From the NCBI RefSeq assembly GCF_009765685.1, contig NZ_LMUY01000007.1:1-64000 (forward strand): a stretch of 64,000 bases of DNA, given 5' to 3'. Shown one piece after another: positions 1 through 8,228 of the stretch. Below the pieces are notes generated by a model. That model did not search any database and had not been told where the DNA came from. It worked only from the letters and a program-made list of their open reading frames with translations. A program made the translations under genes and the position numbers. Source of the stretch: Acidisphaera sp. L21. Lineage in GTDB: Bacteria > Pseudomonadota > Alphaproteobacteria > Acetobacterales > Acetobacteraceae. The stretch's first letter is position 1, and every line of letters begins with the position of its first letter.

Positions 1-576
1 CATCATGACGCCGACGCAGCCCCATACGCCGGACATGTAGTCGGCGAGCGAGGTGCTGCCGGGCACGACGGGCGGGCGGCCGGGTTCGCCGGCCAAATAC
101 GACAAACCGCTGAAGCCGTGGGCGATGCGGGCGAAGCCGGGTTTGCCACGTAGCGGCCCGGTTTGGCCGTAGGCGCTGATGCGCAGCATCACCAGGCGCG
201 GATTGATCTCCCGCAGGGATTCCCAGTTGAAGCCCCATTTCTCCATGGTGCCGGGACGGAAGTTTTCGATCAGCACGTCCGCCTCGGCGACCATGCGACG
301 GAAGATCGCAGCACCGTCGGGCGCGCGCAGGTCCAGCGTCATGCACCGCTTGTTCCGCGCCTCGCTGAGCCAGGCGAAGGTATCGCCGCAGTCGGTGGGG
401 GTGCCGAAGCCGCGCAGGGGATCGCCGGCCTTCGGATGCTCGACCTTGATCACGTCGGCGCCGAAATCGCCCATGATGGTGCCGCAGAACGGGCCGGCCA
501 GGAAGGTCGCGATGTCGAGCACGCGCACGCCGGTCAGCGGCTGCACGCCCTGCGGCTTGGAGGCTGGTTCGGTCAT
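1..576 (-). CDS. CaiB/BaiF family (class III) CoA-transferase, C-terminus outside window
   Basis: This frame stays open for 192 codons from an ATG at 576 down to the window edge, so only the N-terminal half is present. The N-terminus [17 protein letters not shown], followed by [12 protein letters not shown] and then [12 protein letters not shown], is the characteristic start of family III CoA-transferases, which move CoA between carboxylic acids through an enzyme-bound aspartyl-CoA thioester. The catalytic Asp expected near residue 170-180 lies at or past the cut and was not assigned. The start codon overlaps the stop of the upstream CoA lyase (ATGA, 573-576), so the two are translationally coupled. 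The pairing suggests activation and cleavage of a dicarboxylic or hydroxy acid; the substrate cannot be read from the sequence. Confidence 0.93.
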   Translation of the reverse strand, partial: MTEPASKPQGVQPLTGVRVLDIATFLAGPFCGTIMGDFGADVIKVEHPKAGDPLRGFGTPTDCGDTFAWLSEARNKRCMTLDLRAPDGAAIFRRMVAEADVLIENFRPGTMEKWGFNWESLREINPRLVMLRISAYGQTGPLRGKPGFARIAHGFSGLSYLAGEPGRPPVVPGSTSLADYMSGVWGCVGVMM

Positions 577-1538
577 GGATTGGTTCCTTGTACGCCCTCG
601 ATCAGGGCGGCGCGGGTCAAGACTTCACGGGCGCGGCGGACGTGGGCGAGGTCCACCAGCACGCCGCCGACACCGACGGCGCCCTGGCCGGACGCGGCGG
701 CGGCGTCCAGGGCGCTTACGACTTCCCGGGCCCAGGTGACCTGGGCGGGCGTGGGGGAGAAGACGGCGTTGGCGGGTTCGACCTGGGTGGGGTGGATCGC
801 CCATTTGCCTTCGAACCCCATGCTGCGGGCGCGTAGGGCACTGGAGTGGAAGCCGTCCGGGTCCTTGTAGTCGGTGTAGGGGCCATCGATCGGACGCAGG
901 TTGTTGGCGCGGCAGGCGTTGACGACGCGGGCGAGGGCGTAGTGCCACTGGTCGTTGTAGTGCAGATGGCGCTGACCGGCAGCGTCCGCGTCGGTGAGCA
1001 CGGTGTAGTCGGGGTTGGGGCGGCCGAACACGGTGTCGGGGGTGCGCAGGTCGGCGCTGTAGTCACCGACGCCGAAGACCATCGCCTCCAGCCGCGGATG
1101 GGCGGCAGCGATTTCGTCGGCGCGGGAGATGCCTTTGGCGGATTCCAGGAGAACTTCGATCCCGATGGGACGCTCGCGGCCGGTTTCACGCTCGACGCTG
1201 GCGAGGAGTTCGGCGACGAATTGGACGTCGAAAGCGCTTTCCGCCTTGGGCAGCAGAATGAGGTCGAGCCGGGGACAGGCGCGGGCGATGTCGACGATGT
1301 CGCGGAGTGCCCAGAGCGTGCCGAGGGCGTTGACGCGGACGGCCATGGTGCGGCGGCCCCAGTCCAGGGTGTTCAGCGCCTCGATTACCATGCCACGGGC
1401 GGTTTCCTTGGCGGAGGCGGCGACGGCGTCCTCCAGATCCAGGAAGATCACGTCCGCCGGGCTGGCGGTGGCCTTGGCCAGGAAGCGCTGCTGGATGCCG
1501 GGAACGGCGAGTTCGGAGCGATGGGCGCGGGCGGTCAT
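573..1538 (-). CDS. HpcH/HpaI aldolase / citrate lyase beta-like CoA lyase (malyl-CoA lyase family)
   Basis: The 321-residue protein has the TIM-barrel signature of the CitE/Mcl group: LDLEDAV at residues 33-39 (Mg-binding acidic residues), LPKAES at 96-101, IEVLLESA at 127-134, [10 protein letters not shown] at 155-164, and KWAIHPTQ near 245. Enzymes of this family cleave or form hydroxyacyl-CoA thioesters such as malyl-CoA, citramalyl-CoA or beta-methylmalyl-CoA. It is the first gene of a two-gene unit with the CoA-transferase, overlapping it by four bases. The LysR gene is divergent only 47 bp away and probably controls the pair. The exact substrate is unknown; a citramalyl- or methylmalyl-CoA route is a reasonable guess because a CoA-transferase is coupled. 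Confidence 0.9.
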   Translation of the reverse strand: MTARAHRSELAVPGIQQRFLAKATASPADVIFLDLEDAVAASAKETARGMVIEALNTLDWGRRTMAVRVNALGTLWALRDIVDIARACPRLDLILLPKAESAFDVQFVAELLASVERETGRERPIGIEVLLESAKGISRADEIAAAHPRLEAMVFGVGDYSADLRTPDTVFGRPNPDYTVLTDADAAGQRHLHYNDQWHYALARVVNACRANNLRPIDGPYTDYKDPDGFHSSALRARSMGFEGKWAIHPTQVEPANAVFSPTPAQVTWAREVVSALDAAAASGQGAVGVGGVLVDLAHVRRAREVLTRAALIEGVQGTNP

Positions 1539-1585
1539 GCGACCACCCGCTTGCCGATGACGCGCATGGGCAGAATAGTCCCCTT

Positions 1586-2482
1586 GTGAACATCAATTTG
1601 AATTTGCTGCAGACCTTCATCGAGGTCGCGGAGCATGCCAGCTTCCGCCGGGCCGCGGAGACGATCGGGCGCACCCAATCCGCCGTGAGCATGCAGATCC
1701 AGCAATTGGAGGCGCAATTGGGCCTGCAATTGTTCACCCGCACCACCCGCCAGGTGCGGCTGACGCTGGAGGGCGAGCAGTTGCTGAGCCATGTGCGAGC
1801 GGGGATGACCGAACTGATGGCCGGTCTGCGGCAGGCGAACGGGCTGGCGGCGTCGCATCGCGGCCGGGTGGCCATCGCGTGTGCCCCGAGCGTTGCGGGC
1901 AGCCGATTGCCCGGCGTGATGGCGGAGTTCCAGGCTGCCTACCCGGGCGTGAGTGCCAGGCTGCGGGAATTGCCGCTGACGGGGATCGTGGAAAGCGTGC
2001 GGATGCAGGACGTGGATTTCGGCATCGGCCCGACGCCCACAGCCCTGAACGGATTGTCGTTTCGCCCGGTGATGACCGACCCGATCTGCGCGGTGTTTCG
2101 CACCGGCACCATCAAGGCGCGGGATGGGGTGAGCCTCGCCGCGCTGTCCAGCCAGCCGATCATCCTGATGGGCGGGTTGCGCCCGATGATCGAACCGGCC
2201 GCGCAGCAGGCCGGCGTGGTGCTGGCCGTGCGGTATGAGGCGCAGCAGATCCTGACCGTGATGGGGTTGGTGGGCGCCGGGTTGGGCGTGGCCATCGTGC
2301 CCGGCATCGCCGTGCCGAGCCCGCTGGGCCACGGCATCACCACGCTGCCGATCACCAGCCCGATGCTGACGCGGGAGGTGGGGATCATCACCCAGTATGG
2401 GCGCCCACTCTCCCCCATCGCGGCCGAGCTGACGCGGCTGCTGGAGGCGCGTTTGTTGGAACCGATCCTGCATCAGGCCTGA
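1586..2482 (+). CDS. LysR family transcriptional regulator
   Basis: The 298-residue protein begins with a winged helix-turn-helix at about residues 4-62 (LLQTFIEVAEHASFRRAAE, then TQSAVSMQIQQLEAQLG) followed by a periplasmic-binding-protein-like effector domain (RVAIACAPSVAGSRLPGVMA onward). The start is GTG at 1586; no strong Shine-Dalgarno is visible. It is divergent from the CoA lyase/CoA-transferase pair across 47 bp, the classic layout for a LysR regulator of the neighbouring operon. Its 3' end overlaps the 3' end of the MFS gene by 10 bp tail to tail. The inducer is presumably an intermediate of the CoA pathway (inference). Confidence 0.93.
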   Translation: MNINLNLLQTFIEVAEHASFRRAAETIGRTQSAVSMQIQQLEAQLGLQLFTRTTRQVRLTLEGEQLLSHVRAGMTELMAGLRQANGLAASHRGRVAIACAPSVAGSRLPGVMAEFQAAYPGVSARLRELPLTGIVESVRMQDVDFGIGPTPTALNGLSFRPVMTDPICAVFRTGTIKARDGVSLAALSSQPIILMGGLRPMIEPAAQQAGVVLAVRYEAQQILTVMGLVGAGLGVAIVPGIAVPSPLGHGITTLPITSPMLTREVGIITQYGRPLSPIAAELTRLLEARLLEPILHQA

Positions 2483-3852
2483 CGGCCGACGGGGATGCCG
2501 GCGGGGGCGCCGTCGGTGGGGCGCAGTTGCTCCAGCGTGCGGTTGCGGGTCTCGATGCCGAGCACTGCGATCAGTAGCGCCGTCACGAACAGGAAGCCGG
2601 ACAGGGTGAACACCACGCCGGAAACGCCGTAGGCGGTGAACAGCGCCACCACCGCGTAGGGCATGAAGATCGAGACGATGCGGCCGGCGGTGTTGCAGAC
2701 GGCAGCGCCGCGCATGCGGAGTTCGGTCGGGAAAAGCTCCGGCACGTATAGCGCCCAGCCGGCGCCGATCATCACGCCCATGAAGAAGGTGAGCGCGAAG
2801 CCGACCACCACGACCTGGGTCGCCGATTCGGCGAAGGGGTAGATGATGCCCAGGATAGCGGCAGCCAGGGTACAGACGATCAGGCTCGGCTTGCGGCCGA
2901 ACCGCTCGGCCAACCACATCGAGACGGCGTTGCCCAGCGGGCTGCCGAACGACATCGCCGCGGTGAATGCCAGGGAGGAGCCGATGCCGAGGCCCTGCTT
3001 GACGAAGAAGGTCGGCAGCCAGCCCACGAAGCCATACAGCGCGATGCTGACGCCGATGATGAGCATGCTGCCCACGATGGTGCGGCCCAGCAACTGGCCG
3101 GTGAACAGTGCGCCCATGGGCTGGTGCGGGATGACGGGGGTGACGCTGTAGACCGCCTCCGGCAGGGCAGCCTTGCGAGATGCCTCGGTTTCGATGGCGA
3201 CCAGCGCGGCTTCGGCTTCGTCGAAGCGGCCCTTGCTTTCCAGCCACCGGGGGGATTCCGGCAAGCGGCGGCGCAGCAGCCAGATGGCGAGCGAGCCAAT
3301 GCCGACGATGCCGAACATCCAGCGCCAGCCGAAGGCCGGGATGATAAACACCCCCAGCACGTTGGCGACAAACAGGGCGGAGTTGGTGATGATGGCCAGC
3401 CCGCCAGCCCAACGGCCGCGGGTGGTTGGAGGCATGAACTCCCCGATCATGACGTAGCCGCAGACGACTTCGGCGCCGATGCCGATGCCCATCACGAGGC
3501 GGGCGGCGGTAAGCCAGTCGATATCCGGGGCAAACGCGCCGGCGATGGAGGCGACGCCGAAGATCGCAAGGTTCACCTGGTAGGCGGTGCGGCGGCCGAG
3601 GCGGTCGCCCATGATGCCGGCAACGAAGGCGCCGATGGTCATGCCAACGAAGGTAGCGGAGATGAAGTGCGCGTTGTGCGCCAGGTCGGAGAAGCCGGAT
3701 TTGGTCATCGCGCCTAGCACGCCGGCGGCAATGTAGGAGTCCAGCCCATCGAAGAACATGCCGGCGCCGACCAGCGTGAACAGGCGCCAATGGAAGCTGC
3801 CAACCGGGATCCGGTCGAGCCTGCCTGCGGAATTGATGATCCGTGCCGTCAC
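2473..3852 (-). CDS. MFS transporter, metabolite:H+ symporter type
   Basis: The 459-residue membrane protein has about 12 hydrophobic segments and the major facilitator signature MGDRLGRRTAY between TM2 and TM3, plus the C-half repeat WLAERFGRKPS. RRRLPESPRWLESKGRFDEAE before the central loop matches the sugar-porter/SV2-like branch (motif PESPRWL). It imports an organic solute with protons across the inner membrane; the substrate is probably that of the adjacent CoA module (inference from context). The start is GTG at 3852, ten bases downstream of an AGGGA motif that lies inside an 11-bp inverted repeat. It converges on the LysR gene with a 10-bp overlap. Confidence 0.9.
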   Translation of the reverse strand: MTARIINSAGRLDRIPVGSFHWRLFTLVGAGMFFDGLDSYIAAGVLGAMTKSGFSDLAHNAHFISATFVGMTIGAFVAGIMGDRLGRRTAYQVNLAIFGVASIAGAFAPDIDWLTAARLVMGIGIGAEVVCGYVMIGEFMPPTTRGRWAGGLAIITNSALFVANVLGVFIIPAFGWRWMFGIVGIGSLAIWLLRRRLPESPRWLESKGRFDEAEAALVAIETEASRKAALPEAVYSVTPVIPHQPMGALFTGQLLGRTIVGSMLIIGVSIALYGFVGWLPTFFVKQGLGIGSSLAFTAAMSFGSPLGNAVSMWLAERFGRKPSLIVCTLAAAILGIIYPFAESATQVVVVGFALTFFMGVMIGAGWALYVPELFPTELRMRGAAVCNTAGRIVSIFMPYAVVALFTAYGVSGVVFTLSGFLFVTALLIAVLGIETRNRTLEQLRPTDGAPAGIPVGRQA

Positions 3853-3862
3853 TTGGATGGTT

Positions 3863-3911
3863 TCCCTGCCTGCCTTGCGCCCGGGCTTCGCCGTGCGGTT
3901 GCAGGCAGGGA
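3863..3911 (-). promoter_or_regulatory. Inverted repeat in MFS leader that can mask the Shine-Dalgarno
   Basis: TCCCTGCCTGC at 3863-3873 and GCAGGCAGGGA at 3901-3911 form a perfect 11-bp inverted repeat with a 27-nt loop. On the minus-strand transcript the 3' arm ends in AGGGA ten bases before the GTG start of the MFS gene, so the only plausible ribosome site is inside the stem. It could be an mRNA switch or a dyad operator; no known riboswitch family was recognised. Confidence 0.5.
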
Positions 3912-3989
3912 GCCGCGCCGGCCCCAGTTGGTCCAGCGCAAATCGCTGACCGATTGATCAGCCAGGCTGATGAACGCCGTCGGGGGCGG

Positions 3990-4184
3990 CTAGAAACGTG
4001 TCGGCGGGGGCTCGTCCGGCGGTGGGTCACCAGCGGGTGGGATGTCGCTGTCCGGTGGCTGGTCGGGGCCGGGCGGGTCGTAGATCGGCGCGTCTGGCAG
4101 GTCGGGGCCGATCGGGGGCATGCCTGGCGGCGGCATCGGCGGTGGCAGGTCGGGCGAGGTGGGGATTTGGGCGTGGAGCGTCAT
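3990..4184 (-). CDS. Proline-rich 64-residue protein
   Basis: This small open frame encodes a 64-residue protein of which well over a third is proline, with alternating acidic residues (for example PPGMPPIGPDLPDAP). No signal peptide, membrane segment or recognised domain is visible. It lies directly downstream of, and is co-directional with, a secreted proline-rich protein (3-bp gap), so the two are probably co-transcribed. Function unknown; the shared composition suggests a pair acting at the envelope or as disordered linkers, which is inference only. A compositional false positive cannot be excluded. Confidence 0.5.
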   Translation of the reverse strand: MTLHAQIPTSPDLPPPMPPPGMPPIGPDLPDAPIYDPPGPDQPPDSDIPPAGDPPPDEPPPTRF

Positions 4185-4187
4185 TGG

Positions 4188-4508
4188 TTACTTCGCCTGG
4201 ACGTTCGCGGCGTTGCCGCTGGCGCCGGGCGGGTGGATGACCGGCATCGCACCATGCGCTGGAGGTTGCACAACCGGCATCGAGCCGGTGGTGGGCGGCG
4301 GTTGGATGATGCCGTTGCGAGCGCTGCCGCCGGGTGTGTCGGCCTGGCCATTGGGGCGTGGCGCGGGCACGATGGTTTGCGGGCCGCTGCTGTCAGGCGC
4401 CGGCTTCGCGGGCTGGGCGAGCGCCGGGCTGGCGATCGCGAGAGCCGCGACGAGTATCAGGGCGGTGGGTCGAACCGTTCGCCGCTGGACAGCTTGCTGC
4501 GTGGGCAT
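4188..4508 (-). CDS. Secreted proline-rich small protein
   Basis: The 106-residue product has a basic N-region, a hydrophobic core (ALILVAALAIASPALA) and an Ala-X-Ala cleavage site near residue 32, so it should be exported by Sec. The mature part is low-complexity and proline-rich, with the repeated motif MPVVQPP / MPVIHPP. No catalytic domain is visible. It precedes the 64-residue proline-rich gene by 3 bp. Such short exported proline-rich proteins are common in Acetobacteraceae genomes but have no assigned role. Confidence 0.7.
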   Translation of the reverse strand: MPTQQAVQRRTVRPTALILVAALAIASPALAQPAKPAPDSSGPQTIVPAPRPNGQADTPGGSARNGIIQPPPTTGSMPVVQPPAHGAMPVIHPPGASGNAANVQAK

Positions 4509-4594
4509 ACGCCTTCTCCTTGCATGCGAGACGGCATATTAACGCGTGGGTGCGCAGGGCGTTGCCCGGCGGGATGGGTTTCGGGGAATGGGCG

Positions 4595-5353
4595 ATGATC
4601 ATCCGTAGTGACGAAACGGCCGATATCGCCGTGCCGGGTGCCGATGGCACGATGCGGCTGCACCTGTTCCGGCCTGCCGTGCCGGGTCGCTTTCCCGGCG
4701 TGCTGCTGTTTTCGGAGATCTATCAGGTGACGCCGCCGATCCGCCGGTTGGCGGCGATGGTGGCGGGCCAGGGCTATGTGGTGGCGGTGCCGGAGGTTTA
4801 TCACGAGTACGAGGCGCCGGGCACGGTGCTGCTATACGACCAGCCCGGGACGGACCGCGGCAACGCGCTGAAATTCACCAAGCCGGTAGCGGCGTATGAT
4901 GCGGATGCGCGGGCCGGGTTGGCGTTTTTGCAGGGTCATGCGGCGTGTACCGGGACGCTGGCGACGATGGGCGTGTGTTTGGGCGGGTGTCTGGCGTATC
5001 GGGCGGCACTGAACCCAGGCGTGTCGGCAGCTGCGTGTTTCTATGCGACAGACATTCATTCCGGCTCGCTGGGCGAGGGCAAGCATGATGACAGCCTGGC
5101 GCGGATGGGGGAGTTGAAGGCGGAGACGCTGTTCGTGTGGGGACGGCAGGATCCGCACGTCCCCTTCCCCGGCCGCCAGGCGATCCGGGAGCGGTTGGAG
5201 GCGGTGGGCGCGATCTATGAATGGTACGAGGTGAACGCGGCCCACGCCTTCCTGCGCGACGAGGGGCCGCGCTATGACCCGGCATTGTTCCTGCAGTGCA
5301 TGGCCTGGGCGATTGCCCTGTTTCAACGCACGCTTGGCGGAGCACTGGCATGA
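4595..5353 (+). CDS. Dienelactone hydrolase family protein
   Basis: The alpha/beta hydrolase is about 252 residues. The nucleophile elbow reads GVCLGG, so the nucleophile is Cys as in dienelactone hydrolases (G-x-C-x-G-G). The acid is in WGRQDPHVPF and the histidine in NAAHAFLRDEGPRYDP, giving a Cys-Asp-His triad. The family hydrolyses dienelactones in chloroaromatic breakdown, but many members act on other esters and lactones. ATG 4595 was chosen because MIIRSDET is the usual family start and GGGGA lies upstream; the frame is open further upstream and ATG 4574 is the alternative. It reads away from the proline-rich genes. Confidence 0.9.
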   Translation: MIIRSDETADIAVPGADGTMRLHLFRPAVPGRFPGVLLFSEIYQVTPPIRRLAAMVAGQGYVVAVPEVYHEYEAPGTVLLYDQPGTDRGNALKFTKPVAAYDADARAGLAFLQGHAACTGTLATMGVCLGGCLAYRAALNPGVSAAACFYATDIHSGSLGEGKHDDSLARMGELKAETLFVWGRQDPHVPFPGRQAIRERLEAVGAIYEWYEVNAAHAFLRDEGPRYDPALFLQCMAWAIALFQRTLGGALA

Positions 5354-5434
5354 CCTGGTCGGTGGTGGCGCATAACCTGGCAAGCCGGGCCTTCGCGGTG
5401 GCGGTGACGACCTGCAATCTGGCGGTGGGGGGCA

Positions 5435-5719
5435 TTGCCCGTTCATCCACACCGGGGTTGGGTCTATGCCATAGGGACGTTCGGCGGGTTGCTTGGCGGC
5501 CTGGCGCTGCTGCTGTGCGACAGGCGGGCGTCAGTGCTCTTCTGTATCTCGCTTGTCGCGATCATCGTGGTGTTTGGCTACGCCTTTGTGGCAACCGACC
5601 TCATCGCGCATAAAGGACTAGGAAGGGTGCTGCCGTTTCCGCTGTTCATTGTCGCAGTCGGCGGGTTCTCGATCTGGTTCGCGGGGCTCGTTGCCAGGAG
5701 GGACTGGATAACAGGCTGA
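5435..5719 (+). pseudogene. 5'-truncated small membrane protein (C-terminal ~90 residues only)
   Basis: The frame from about 5435 encodes three hydrophobic segments (YAIGTFGGLLGGLALLL, SVLFCISLVAIIVVFGYAF, FPLFIVAVGGFSIWFAGLV) and a C-terminal RRDW. This resembles the C-terminal two thirds of a roughly 150-residue four-TM family often labelled 'sugar transporter' in alphaproteobacteria (from memory). The N-terminal quarter is missing: the same frame has a stop at 5405-5407, only a TTG is available as start, and no Shine-Dalgarno is visible. I read it as a remnant. A short functional variant is less likely. Confidence 0.5.
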
Positions 5720-5722
5720 AAC

Positions 5723-6211
5723 TTACGCCTTCAACTGTGCCAGAACGCCGGCGATGTCGCCCATGCCCCAATGCTCTGCAAGTTTGCCGTCGCGAACGGT
5801 GAAGATGTCGCAGGAGGTGAAGCGGAGTTTGCGGCCGGTGGGCTGGACGCCGAAATACACGCCCTGGTGGGTGCCGGTGTAGACGAAGCTGGCGGCTACC
5901 TGGTCGTTGGTGGCGACCAACGCCTCGATGGTGACGGTGAGGTCGGGGAGGCCGGCCAGGCGGGCGGCGAAGAAATCGACCGAGCCCTGCTTCATGGTTT
6001 TGCCGCCGGGGGGCGGGGGTGGGGCGGCGGCGCTGGCCTGGTGGTTGCGGTAGTCCTCGGCAAAGAGGTCGGCGAAGGCCGCCATATCATGCGCCGACAG
6101 GGTCGCCGCAAACCGCTCCGCCAGGGCGCGGGGATCGGTTGCGGGTTGGGCGCGGGCGGTCGCGGCAATGCCGCCTGCGGCCAGCCCGGCCAGGATGGCT
6201 CTGCGGTGCAT
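5723..6211 (-). CDS. Exported SnoaL-like (NTF2 fold) protein
   Basis: The 162-residue protein has an export signal (MHRRAILAGLAAGGIAATARA, Ala-X-Ala cleavage near residue 21). An NTF2-like/SnoaL domain follows: FAATLSAHDMAAFADLFAEDY with YRNHQ, then the hallmark VEAL..VASFVYTGTHQGVYFGVQPTG and DGKLAEHWGMGD. SnoaL-type proteins are small cone-shaped barrels that act as polyketide cyclases or, in many bacteria, as ester-cyclase-like proteins of unknown substrate. Arg-Arg near the N-terminus may direct it to Tat. It is convergent with the truncated membrane gene and lies 20 bp downstream of the amidohydrolase gene on the same strand, so the two may be co-transcribed. Confidence 0.82.
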   Translation of the reverse strand: MHRRAILAGLAAGGIAATARAQPATDPRALAERFAATLSAHDMAAFADLFAEDYRNHQASAAAPPPPPGGKTMKQGSVDFFAARLAGLPDLTVTIEALVATNDQVAASFVYTGTHQGVYFGVQPTGRKLRFTSCDIFTVRDGKLAEHWGMGDIAGVLAQLKA

Positions 6212-6231
6212 GATGGCGGCCCCCTGCCCTG

Positions 6232-7395
6232 CTAGACGCCTTTGGGCAACACGCGTTCGACCAGGCGGGCATAGAGGCCGGCGCCGAACGGGATGGCCTC
6301 GTCGTTGAAGTTGTATTTCGGGTGGTGAGGGGCCGCGCCCTCGCCATTGCCGACCAGGATGTAGGCGCCGGGGACCTTCTCCATCATGAAGGCGAAGTCT
6401 TCGGAGCCCATGGTCGGGCCCTTGGTGCGATCCACCAGGGATTCACCCACCAGGTCGGCCGCTGCATCGGCGTAGAGCTGGGTTTCGAGCGGCTGGTTGT
6501 CCAGCGGGGCGAAGATCAGGCGGAAATCCAGGGTGGCCGTGGCGCCGAATGCGGCGGCGATGCCCTCGACCAGGGCACGCATCCGCTCCTCGATCTTGGC
6601 CATCACGTCCTTCTTGAAGGCGCGGGCGGTACCGGCCAGCGTGGCGGATTGCGGAACCACGTTGAAGGCGTCGCCGCTATGGATCTTGGTGACGCTGACC
6701 ACCGCGGTTTCCGTCGGGGCGATGTTGCGGGAGACGACGGATTGCAGGGCAGCGCCGATGTGGCAGGCGATCAGCACTGGGTCGATGCTCTGTTCGGGGT
6801 GGGCCCCGTGGGAGCCCTTACCCTCGATATGGATGTCGAAGAAGGCGCCGCCGGCCATCGCCGGGCCGGGGCAGATGGCGAATTCGCCGACCGGCATGCC
6901 GGGGCGGTTGTGCATGCCGAAGACCTGGTCGCAGGGGAAACGCTCGAACAATTTGTCGTCGAGCATGGCCAGCGCGCCGCCGATGCCTTCCTCGCCGGGC
7001 TGGAAGATGAAGTGGACGGTGCCGTTGAAGTCTTTCTTCTCCGCCAGGTAGCGGGCGGCGCCGAGCAGCATGGTGGTGTGGCCGTCATGGCCGCAGGCGT
7101 GCATCACGCCGGGGGTGCCGCTGGCGTAGGGGACGCCAGTGGCCTCGATGATGGGGAGGGCGTCCATGTCGGCGCGCAGGCCGATTCGGGCCTGGCCGTT
7201 GCCAGCGCGTAGGACGCCGACGACACCGGTCTTGCCGACGTTGCGGTGCACCTCGATGCCGTAGGATTCGAGCTTGGCCGCCACGAGGTCCGCCGTCCGA
7301 TGCTCCTCCAGCCCCAATTCGGGGTGGGCATGCAGGTCCTGGCGGAAGGCCGTCAGGTCGTCGTGATAGCGGCGGATCTCATCGATGGCGGACAT
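6232..7395 (-). CDS. M20 family amidohydrolase (hippurate hydrolase-like)
   Basis: The cytosolic metallohydrolase has about 387 residues. It shows the M20D signatures: HPELGLEEHRT near the start, RADMDALP, MHACGHDGHTTMLLGAA (Zn-binding), QPGEEGIGGA (catalytic Glu), and GSHGAHPEQSIDP in the dimerisation lid. Family members cleave N-acyl amino acids such as hippurate or indole acetyl-amino acids. ATG 7395 was preferred over an upstream ATG because GAGGAG sits nine bases before it. A closely similar paralogue occurs at 29397-30569. The SnoaL-like gene follows on the same strand. Confidence 0.92.
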   Translation of the reverse strand: MSAIDEIRRYHDDLTAFRQDLHAHPELGLEEHRTADLVAAKLESYGIEVHRNVGKTGVVGVLRAGNGQARIGLRADMDALPIIEATGVPYASGTPGVMHACGHDGHTTMLLGAARYLAEKKDFNGTVHFIFQPGEEGIGGALAMLDDKLFERFPCDQVFGMHNRPGMPVGEFAICPGPAMAGGAFFDIHIEGKGSHGAHPEQSIDPVLIACHIGAALQSVVSRNIAPTETAVVSVTKIHSGDAFNVVPQSATLAGTARAFKKDVMAKIEERMRALVEGIAAAFGATATLDFRLIFAPLDNQPLETQLYADAAADLVGESLVDRTKGPTMGSEDFAFMMEKVPGAYILVGNGEGAAPHHPKYNFNDEAIPFGAGLYARLVERVLPKGV

Positions 7396-7539
7396 GCGGC
7401 GACTCTCCTCGCGGGGCGTGGCGTGCATGTTACAGCACCCCGGCCGTGACTCCAGCCCCGTTGACCCGGCGGCCCTCGGCGGCTACCCCGCCGCCTTCGC
7501 CGCCGCCGACCTGGCGCGACCGTAACACCGTGAGGGTTC

Positions 7540-7851
7540 ATGTCCGACACTCCGTTCGACACCGCCGACGAGGCCGCTTCCAGCCGCAAGCGCCAAGAGG
7601 ACGATCCCAACCCCGAGGTGGGCGGGATCGCGGCCGACCGGCTACGCAGCCTGATCGACCGGATCGAACGGCTGGAGGAGGAGAAGAAGGCGCTCTCCAA
7701 CGATATCAAGGACATCTACTCCGAAGCCAAGAGCGCCGGGTTCGAGGTCAAGGTGATCCGGCAGATCATCAGCATCCGCAAGCAGGAGCCGGCGGATGTT
7801 GAGGAGCAGGAGACGCTGCTGGACCTGTATCGCCGCGCGCTGGGGATGTAG
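7540..7851 (+). CDS. gapR: GapR family (DUF2312) DNA-binding nucleoid protein
   Basis: The 103-residue protein has a disordered acidic N-terminus and a coiled-coil core (LRSLIDRIERLEEEKKALSN, then DIYSEAKSAGFEVKVIRQII), which is the conserved alphaproteobacterial DUF2312 block. In Caulobacter, GapR forms a clamp on overtwisted DNA ahead of replication and transcription forks and stimulates topoisomerases. The gene stands alone: its TAG at 7849-7851 directly abuts the stop of the convergent small secreted gene with no intervening base. The symbol is assigned by family; residue-level function is inferred. Confidence 0.92.
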   Translation: MSDTPFDTADEAASSRKRQEDDPNPEVGGIAADRLRSLIDRIERLEEEKKALSNDIKDIYSEAKSAGFEVKVIRQIISIRKQEPADVEEQETLLDLYRRALGM

Positions 7852-8124
7852 TTAGCGGCCGTAGGGGACTGGCTGCTGCTGCGGATAGGGCCGCTGGTCG
7901 TAGCCACCGCCACCACCGCGCGGGTTACGGTCACGGTCGGCCACTTCCTGGTCCTGGCGGCCGCGCTGATAGCCGCGCTCGAACGCGTCGCGGACGGCCT
8001 GGTCCTGGCCTTGGTTGCCGGATAGCAGCCCCTTCAGCATCTGGGATGGGTTCGGGGCTTGGGCCATGGCGGGGCTGGCGAGGGCCAACCCGGCGGCGGC
8101 CAACACGATGAATTTAGCCGGCAT
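7852..8124 (-). CDS. Small secreted Gln/Gly/Pro-rich protein
   Basis: A 90-residue product with a clear signal peptide (KFIVLAAAGLALASPAMA, cleavage near residue 21), a short helical part (MLKGLLSGNQGQDQAVRDAF) and a basic, Gly/Gln/Pro-rich tail ending in QQPVPYGR. ATG 8124 is chosen because GGAGG precedes it by nine bases and it begins the signal peptide; the frame extends further upstream without coding character. It is divergent from sdaA and abuts gapR tail to tail. No domain is recognised. Confidence 0.75.
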   Translation of the reverse strand: MPAKFIVLAAAGLALASPAMAQAPNPSQMLKGLLSGNQGQDQAVRDAFERGYQRGRQDQEVADRDRNPRGGGGGYDQRPYPQQQPVPYGR

Positions 8125-8228
8125 GTCACGTCGCCTCCAGTGATTGTAACAGGGCGTTACGCAGCCGCCGCCGGAATGTTCCGATTCTCGCCTTGTGTAG
8201 CCCTGTCCCAATCGGGTGAGGTGGCGCC

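Noticed and set aside
1535-4030. Long minus-strand open frame antisense to LysR and overlapping the MFS gene
   Set aside because: Arg/His/Pro-rich composition without domains; it is a shadow of the real genes in a GC-rich genome.
5296-5613. Alternative frame over the truncated membrane gene
   Set aside because: Becomes Arg-rich after 5440; the hydrophobic family match is in another frame.
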